A stretch of DNA of 64,000 nt from Desmodesmus armatus (taxonomy: Eukaryota > Chlorophyta > Chlorophyceae > Sphaeropleales > Scenedesmaceae): NCBI GenBank assembly GCA_007449985.2, contig VIIQ02000082.1, forward strand, positions 310,001-374,000, in the 5' to 3' direction. Positions 56,559 through 64,000 of the stretch are shown here, one piece after another (within the stretch, counting starts at the first letter, position 1; each line of letters starts with the position of its first letter). A program made the position numbers and the translations under genes. The notes beneath the pieces are model-generated. The model did no database searches. It was not told where the DNA came from and saw only the letters and a program-made list of their open reading frames with translations.

Positions 56559-59500
56559 TGGGCAGCGTCCGCCTGTCCGTCAGAGCATGTTTGCATTGCT
56601 GCCTGCTGCTGCTGCTGCTCAGGGAGCTGACCCAGGCTGCCTGCTGCTGCTCCTGTTGCATGTTCAGCAGGCTGGTGTCGCTGCTGCTCGTCTGGAACTT
56701 GCGTGCGCTGCTGCATGAGCTGTGGTTGCTGCTGCTCCAGTGCTGCTTGCCACTGCATCGGCTGCATCCCCGCTAGCATGGACGCACCTGGCCCCCCGCC
56801 AGCACAAATGCCTGCTGCATGGCTGCCGGAAACACGCTGCCACCACACCAGCTGCCAGTACCTGACCGCACGTGCTGCTGCTGCTGACTGCTGCTGGTGC
56901 GTTTGTCGTAGGGCTTGCGGCAGGAGAACTCTGTGTTGTGGCTGGGCTTGCGCGGGTCATACTCGTCATCCGAGTCGCCTTTGCGCTTCCTGCCCCCGCG
57001 CTTGCTGCCGCCGCCGCTGCTGGTCGGCCCCGCCGCTGCGCCCACACTCGCATTCGCCGCCATCAGTGCCCTAGTGTACATCCCCAGCAGCTGAACGCTG
57101 CTGGCACTTGCTGCTGCAGCGAGGTTTGCTCCTGCCTCGCGCGGATCTGCTGCACCCCCGGCAGCTGCTGCACTACCACCTAAGAGGCCCGGTAGCATCG
57201 CCGCAACGCCTGGCGCGTGCTGCCCACCGAATGCTGCTGTAACTGCAGCCGTGAGTGCTGCCTGCAGCGCTGCGGGAGCCAGGAGGGGGTCGCTGCTGCT
57301 GCCAGGGGGCAGGTTGACTGGGGACCCGGCCAGGGAGGAGCGCCTGCTGCTGTTGACGCTGCCATGGTGGCTGTTGGACTGCTGGCTGGACTGGCGGTGC
57401 AGGCGCTGCATGACTGCGGGCGCGATGCCGCCTGCTGCTGGGTGGCCGTCCTGCCGCAGCCTGCTGGTGCCCCTCTGCAGTGCAGGGTGAGAGCAGTGAG
57501 GATGGCGTAAGCGTCGTGCAGTATATGTGCAGTATACGTATAGCATGAGCAAGCAACTCCTGAGAGGACAACCTCATCCACCACATTTCCTGAACAGCCC
57601 TGCATGATTGGACACTGTTGATAAACCTGCAAACAACACGGGGTGACGAGGCTGAGCCCTCATGCATGCTGCTTTTTAGACCTGGACACACCCGCACCTG
57701 TACCTGTTCATCTAGTCTCCTGCAACTAGTATCTAGGCTGTTCAAACGTATGATTCCATGGTGTATCGTGAGCAGGTATAGCAGAGGGGCTGTCAAACCA
57801 GGCAGCTGGTTGTCGCCCTCACCTGCGCTGGCAGCCCTGATGGGGGTGGGCTGGCACTGGCTGCCCGTTGCCCCGCCATCCAAGTGCTACGCTGCTGAAA
57901 GCCAGGCACAGGCTCTGGGTCTGGGCACACGCTGCTGTCACAGGATGCTGTGGGCTTTGCCACTGCTGCTTTGACATCCTTCAAGCGAGGGTCCTCAAGC
58001 TTACCAGCCTGGGTGGGCAGGACAAGCAGGCAGCAGCAGCAAGCAGCCATGCTCGTCGGTCACATTGTCTGTGTGCTTGCTTCTTTGCAGCACATACCTT
58101 TTACCAAAATGATTGCGCGCTGCTGTAAGGTGACCTTTTGATCAGTGACATCATGTCAGGGTGACACGGTCAAGCAAGCCCACACAATGAAAGCAGTTCT
58201 TTTGTGCTCCATGCTGTAAGCTTCCTCCTTGTCTAGGGTGTGCATGCATGCAAGCTGGCACGCCCTGCGTGCCTGCACTGAGCCTTGTCGCATCCCCGCC
58301 TCACAGTGACAGCATGTGCCCAAGCTATTTGACGGCCGGTTTTACCACAAACTGCTCCCTACAGCCATACAGACCAGCTATCCATGCGCAGCCGCCTGCA
58401 AGGCTGCTGTTGTAGGAATCATCTCGATTTTTCGATTATAAGGATTATGGCACTGTGCAACTCACCTCCTTGGCTACCACAGCCTCCAGGTCCTCATCCC
58501 AATCATAAGCATCCCGCAGCTGGAAAGCCATGGCCACCTCCTTCAGGGTGATGTCCCCTTCATACCTCAGCCCCCGGCACAGCGCAGCAATAGAACACCC
58601 CATCACCTCCCCCGCTGATGCAGCACTGCCCCCCGCTGCCGCTGCAGCACCTGCGCCCGCGCCAGCTGCAGCTGAGCCACCAGCAGGCATTGAACCTCCT
58701 GCCTGACCGGCAGCAGCCGCTGCCGCTGCTGCATCTGGTGGCGCCGACAGTGCTGCCAAGGCTGCAGCTGCATCCCCGGGCTCCGGCAGTAGCAGCCCTG
58801 CAGCGCCGCCACCAGCAGCAACGTCCACGTTGGTGCCAGCAGGCGCAGGCGGCTGCAGCGAGCGCAGCTGCTGGAAGATCGCGTCTATGCGCGACACCGT
58901 CTCCAGCCCAACCTGGCGGTCTGACTTGCGGGCATGCAGCGGCAGCCGCTCCTGCACACCTCCCGCCTGTTGGGACGCTGGCCCACCAGCGCGGCCCCCC
59001 ATGGATCCTGCAAACACCCCCAGCACAGCTTGAGAAGCAGGGGAGTCTGGGGAAGAGGGCGGAGACTCTGTATCGCTAGAGCTGCAAGCCCCACCCTGCA
59101 GCTTTGCAACCTGCCGCTTTTTCACACGTGCTGCAGGAGCACCCCCGGCACTGTCCGGCATGCCGCATAAGCCTGACTTGTATGCCGTCCATGCAGCCGC
59201 ATTCATGGCAGCTGCTCTGTCATCGTCCCCGCTGCTGGAGGTGTCACTGCTGCTGCCGCCGCCGTCGTCCCTTGCAGACGCAGCAGCAGCAGCAGCGGCA
59301 GCTGCAGATATCTGGAAGGCGGCGACTGCTGCTGCAGCTGCTCGGTTGATCTCTGCTGCAGTGGGCAGCTTCCGCTGGGCATGCGTGGGGCTGTCTGGAT
59401 TGCTGCTTGCTGGAGCTGCTGCTGTCACCCCTGCAACGGCCGCAGCTGCTGCCGCCGCCACAGCAGCCTGCAGCTGCGGAATGCCGATGCGGCTGCGGCG

Positions 59501-61159
59501 GGAGGCTGGTGCTGCTGTAGGCAGCGGCAGCAGCCCCGCAGCTGCTGCCATCTGCTGCTGCTGCTCCAGTGCTGCCATTGTAGCCGCCAGCAGCTGGCGC
59601 GTGCTGGTCCTGGCACCCATACTACTAGGGCCTGCCCCACGCTCTGCTTGCCGCGCCCCCCTGTCACCTGCCGCTGCTACTGTGTTGTCCACCCCTGACA
59701 CTGCAGGACTGGCGCCTTTCGGCGGTGCCCGGGGGAAGGTCAGATTGAGTGGCAGCAGCGCTGTCTCCCTGTCTGCTACCTGAGCACGCGCAACTACACC
59801 GCCTGCGCTGGCAGCAGCAGCTGCTGCTGGAGGGCCAGCTGTTGACAGTGCACCCCTGTCAGCAGCTGCAGACGTCACAGCTGCAGCCGACCCTGGACGG
59901 CGTGCTATGCCTCCTGGGGGCGACTTCACCCCATGCACCCCCACCTCCAACAGCCCCGCAGGCAGCGGGTTGACGCACGTGGATGGAGCGCGAGACATGG
60001 GTGGGCTGATGAGCAGGTTGCCGACCGACAGACGGCTGGTAACGGCCACAGAGCCCTTGTGTGTCGCAGGTCGCGCCGGGTGCGCTGCCTGCCCACTGCC
60101 GCTGCTGCTGCCGGCGCCAACGGTGGCAGCAGCGCCAGTGCCAGCGATGCCGCGGCTTGCCGCATGGGCGGTTTGCTGCAGGAGCTCCTCTATGCACGCC
60201 ACAGAGCGCACGCTGAGCCGTGTCTTGAGTCCTGCAGAGCCGCCTGCTGCGCCCATGTCTGCTTTCTGCGCCTGCAGGCCCCTCAGCGCATCCCCAGCAC
60301 CACTAGGACCTTGCTGAGACTGCTGCGCCTGGGCCTGCAGCTGCTGCTGCTGCTGCTGCAGGAGCCATGCGTTGTGCTGAGGATGCTGCTGCTGGAAGCC
60401 TGGTGGTACCAAACTGTGGTGGCCTGTGGCTGCTGACAGGCTGCCAAACGGGCGCTCCAGGCTGAAGCAGCACCCTTCTCCCTTCCCCTGCTGCTGTCCG
60501 GCAGTCTTAGGGGGCCGCCTTACTTGCTTGCGCTGCTTGCCTGCAGAGTCCGTCGCTGCTGGTGCCCCAGCTGCCGCCCCAGCAACGTAGCTCAGCAGCT
60601 GCTGTTGCTGCTGCTGCAGCATCTGAGACCAGGTGCTGCCTAGAGCGGGCTGTTGCATGATGTCAACGCTGCCCTCCTCCTTGCAGGGCTTCTTCCTGGG
60701 TGCTGCTTGCAGCTGCTTGTCTTTGCTGGGCCTGCCGCGCTTGGCTGCTGACTGCCGGGCTGTGGGTGCTGACCCAGACTGTGGTGGGCCATCAGCTGGT
60801 AGTATTCTGTCGCTATTAGCCACTGCTCCTGCTGATGCTTGCTGTGTGTCCTGCTGGGACAAGGCAGGGACCGATTCCCAAGCTGCCTGTGGCATCTGCT
60901 GCTGGCTGTGAGGGGGGTCCAGCACAGCTGCGCCTGGTTGCTGCTGGGGTTCACTATCTGCAGCGTCTTGCAGTGGTTGCATGACCTCCTCCTGATGCTG
61001 AAGCTCTGCCAGCTGCTGGTCAGTGCTGCGTGCTGCTGGCGGCGCTGGTGCTAGGACCTGCTTGATGTTAGCAGGGCTATATGCTGGTGCATCCTGGTCT
61101 GCTGGTGCTGCAGGATCCACAGATGCACGTTGTGGAGTGCTTTGCTGGTGTTCTGACAT
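56519..61159 (-). CDS. Large low-complexity AT-hook protein
   Basis: Five exons: 61159-58466, 58008-57931, 57894-57823, 57474-56862 and 56787-56519. The junction phases agree, giving about 1,190 residues to the TAG at 56519. Exon 1 alone encodes 898 residues, rich in Gln, Ala, Ser and Pro, with a canonical AT-hook core KRGRPSK (about 60721-60747) followed by basic patches (PRKKPCK, KQRKQVRRPPK). The most ordered piece is at the end of exon 1 and into exon 2: GDITLKEVAMAFQLRDAYDW, DEDLEAVVAKE, AGKLEDPRLKDVKAAVAKP. Exon 4 has a nuclear-signal-like KRGGRKRKGDSDDEYDP. AT-hooks bind the minor groove of AT-rich DNA, so a chromatin or transcription role is inferred. No named family recognised. The frame probably continues into the RGG-rich segment. 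Confidence 0.7.
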
Positions 61160-64000
61160 GTTATCTGGTGACCGAGGGCTCCCAACCAAAGCCTACTGCA
61201 GCAAGATGTCGGCAGAAGTCAGCGCACTACTGCTTTGCCACCACAGCCCTGACACAACAAGCACTCGCCACCCTGTACAGCAAAGACAGCACAGCACAGC
61301 AGTATGGGGGTCAAGAGCTAATGGTGTTTTTAGGAGTCTTCTAGGTTGCAGCATCATGCACACCCCATCGCAAGCGCACCCAGCACAACAAGGGGACCCC
61401 CCTGAATCAAGGCCAGCCTGAAGCGGTATCAGCCCACAAAAGACACAGGACATGAGGATGAATTTGTTTTGACCACCAGTGCTCAAAGTTGTTGGCTCTC
61501 CCACGCAGCATGCCAGCTATGCATGAAATTGACTGCACCCAGCGTCCCACCCAGTCCCTGCAGCTGACGTCTTGGTTGCTTTGTAAGGTCGGAAAGCCTA
61601 ACTATGTTTCAAATAAGTCGTTAAGGTGCCCATCAAGCCGCAGCACGCACCAGGCAACGAGGCGCTTGCTTGAAGTTGGAATCAATCATCATCAGCGGAT
61701 GTTGATGCAGATGCAGCGCGGTCGCTGTCTTGTTACACAGAACAACGCTTTTAAAAATGATCGCCAAGTGCTCCGGCTTGCACTTCAAGGCAACTGAACG
61801 AGGGACAGAGAGACAAAGCAACCGAGAGGATGACAACAACAGGCGCTCCCGAACCGAGAACCGACATGCTCAAACGGGAGAAAACCAAAGCTGAGTGGAC
61901 GCCGGTGGCACGCACACGTATGATGAAACATAAACCTGAGCCCGCCCAAACTTCGAAGCACCAAAATAAAGGGTGCAACTGCACTGTCTGCAGCTAGATC
62001 AACAGAGGTGGTGAAAGAAGAAGCATGTCATGCAAGCACAGCATTCCAGCGGCCCTCTGAAGCTCCAGCCTGGTTGGGGGCCCTTGCCCAAGCGCAGCTG
62101 CAAGCATCCTGCAGCAATTACCATCATACCTTTGTCGACACTTTGTCCCGCATGGAACCTGCCAGATGTATGAAGCGAAGGTCAACAGCCAGCAACACTG
62201 CAACTGCAGCTGTCGCGGCCCCAGGGCCTCAAGCAGTTGGGGTGCAGGCTTTTTTGCAGCAACAGATAAGAATGCTGCGTATCTGCCAGATGTGGTCTGC
62301 ACAAACACGATTGATGCTGTGGTTTGGGTTTCCGGTCTGTGAACACAGTTGCAGGTGTCCCGTCGCAAGAACACTGTGAGGGTTCCATGTGCTTGCTGCA
62401 TATGGCCTAGCCAGGCTTCTGTGTGGAGCCTCCAACTGTACAAACACAGCACGCTTGTGGGCTTTGTGCTGCGTTGTGCTTCTTGTGCTGTTTTGGCGAC
62501 ATGCTAGTGTTGATGCCTGCTCCACAGCACAGCAGCAGCCTCCCAAGCAGCATGCCGACAGCAGGCGGACATGTTGTGTCTACTTGCAAGTCCAATTGGA
62601 GCCTACAGTCACAGCTCCCATGATGCAGGTGTGGGCTCACACAGCTGGCATGGTGCGTCAGTCTTGCAGCTTGCAAGCTGGTTGTGGCTATTGGCACAGC
62701 ACACTGCGCATAGTGAACATGACGACCCCGATCACTTGAGAAGATAGTGCTAGATAGTCCTGTGGTAAACACAACACAGGTTGGCTGCAATTTGCATTCA
62801 TTTGAGGGTACTTGCGCCATGTTGTACTTGAGCAGTTGTTCAAGTTGACATCCATACATCCACGGCCCTGTTGTTACACAAGGGGCACAGGCCCGACACA
62901 AGAGATACCGGCCCTATCACAGCACACCACACCACGTCTGCACTCACCATCTCACTGCCTGCTGCACCACTTCTTCTACACAGTGTCTGCTGTTCTAGGT
63001 ATGCAGCTAGCTATGATCCACACGCAAGGGTTCAGGGCAGTGCAAGGTTTTGTGGGTGCCCAACTTCAGCGCATGCAACCGTCACAACAAGAATTGTGGC
63101 CACAAAAAAGACAGTTATGACAGCACTAGTGTGGCCATCCTTATCGCACACCAACATCGTCACAGTGTGGATGACACCCACTTTTCCTGGTCAAGCCACA
63201 CATGCTGTCAAAAGAACAGCGCCCTGATTGCCAGACTGCGACACCACAAACCTTGCTAACCCAACGGCCATGAGAGTATGTGACTGACATGATGCTGTCA
63301 CAGCAGCACTGCACATGCCCCTCAACTCCTCACGGAAACCCAAAACCCCAGAGTGCAGGTATGCAACCAACTACTGTAAGTGCATCATCATGCATGCAGA
63401 CACCGATACAAATGCCAGAGACACACAGCCCCCGCCGCCAGAACAACAGGCGGAACGGCAACAACAGAGGCCCGGTAGCACCTGCCTTGTTTTCACAGCA
63501 TCTCCTCATGGCAGGCTCTCCAGGTCACGTGAGCTGGGGCTGCAATGGGATGGTACACAACTGTCACACAACACGACGACAACACAGAGCCGGATGGCCC
63601 TCGAGACACACTGCCTGGCACTGCCTGCATGGGCTTGAACAACACCGACTGACAATACGCCTGCAGTAAAGCTGCACTCGTACTGAAGGCCTGCCCCACG
63701 TATACACTTCAACCACATCACAATCACATGCGACACACACCTGAGTACACTGGGTCATACTTGGGTTGTAAACAGCACACAGGGGGCAATAGAGTGGCTT
63801 ACTGATCCCCAAAAGCCCTGCAGCCCAAGGGAGCTTGCACAGTGACACCCCAACACCAGCCAACCAAAGTTGCCGTGATGCGTCGTGGAACAAGGTACAC
63901 ATCAGCGGTGTGCAGCCTCCAAACAGCCTCGCTGCAGGAGAGGCAGCCCATCTCAGCCCATCAAAACACAGCAGGCCTTGATATTATACATGGTAAGGGC
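61160..64000. other. No supported gene
   Basis: Promoter side of the AT-hook protein gene followed by sequence with only short frames. A minus-strand frame at 63.56-63.90 kb (with CPLCAVYNPS) is weakly suggestive but has no partner exon in view. Confidence 0.4.

Noticed and set aside
63564..63902. Minus-strand frame with CPLCAVYNPS, possible exon
   Set aside because: Only one candidate exon near the window edge, no zinc-finger pattern completed, no partner exon.
1..64000. CRISPR arrays, rRNA or tRNA genes, retrotransposon polymerases
   Set aside because: I looked on both strands and saw no spaced identical repeats, no rRNA or tRNA cores, and no reverse transcriptase, integrase or transposase motifs.

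Overview
This window is nuclear DNA of a green alga, most likely of the Chlamydomonadales. Genes are cut by many 100-400 bp GT-AG introns into exons of about 30-390 bases. Coding sequence is full of CAG and GCN triplet runs, several genes are followed by the algal polyadenylation motif TGTAA, and there is a short interstitial tract of TTTTAGGG-type telomere repeat. There are no prokaryotic operons, IS elements or CRISPR arrays. I built the gene models by hand. For most genes every exon junction keeps the reading frame; the junctions and frames I could not resolve are stated in the entries.

Layout. 0.2-0.7 kb (+): 3' end of a VTE6-like phytyl-phosphate kinase. 1.0-3.3 kb (-): a VTT-domain (TVP38/TMEM64) membrane protein. 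3.5-6.6 kb (+): an IQ-motif (calmodulin-binding) protein. 6.9-9.9 kb (+): a hemerythrin-domain protein. 12.6-13.3 kb (-): a small protein with a TFIIS N-terminal-type domain. 13.7-15.6 kb (+): an unrecognised protein made of about 17 tandem 12-residue repeats. 18.0-18.4 kb (-): a secreted Kazal protease inhibitor. 19.9-20.4 kb (-) and 20.8-23.3 kb (+): a divergent pair, a small one-TM protein and a protein ending in a ubiquitin-like fold. 27.4-28.6 kb (+): a possible small secreted protein and a single-exon cysteine-containing protein.

30.7-47.9 kb: two single-exon BTB-like paralogues in opposite orientation flank a giant PIF1-family helicase (32.4-43.6 kb) and the TRAPP subunit TRAPPC1/Bet5 (45.2-46.5 kb, -). 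50.0-53.0 kb (-): an AGC-type kinase with altered catalytic motifs. 54.9-61.2 kb (-): a large low-complexity nuclear-type protein with an AT-hook and RGG/RG boxes. The remaining 61.2-64 kb shows nothing I can call.

The genes do not form one pathway; this is an ordinary mosaic of housekeeping and lineage-specific genes. The most unusual items are the 12-residue repeat protein, the PIF1 helicase whose core is split by an insert of about 1,200 residues carrying four candidate SUMO-interacting motifs, the kinase with YVD and DMD in place of HRD and DFG, the 43-bp intronic hairpin in that kinase gene, and the inverted pair of BTB-like genes.
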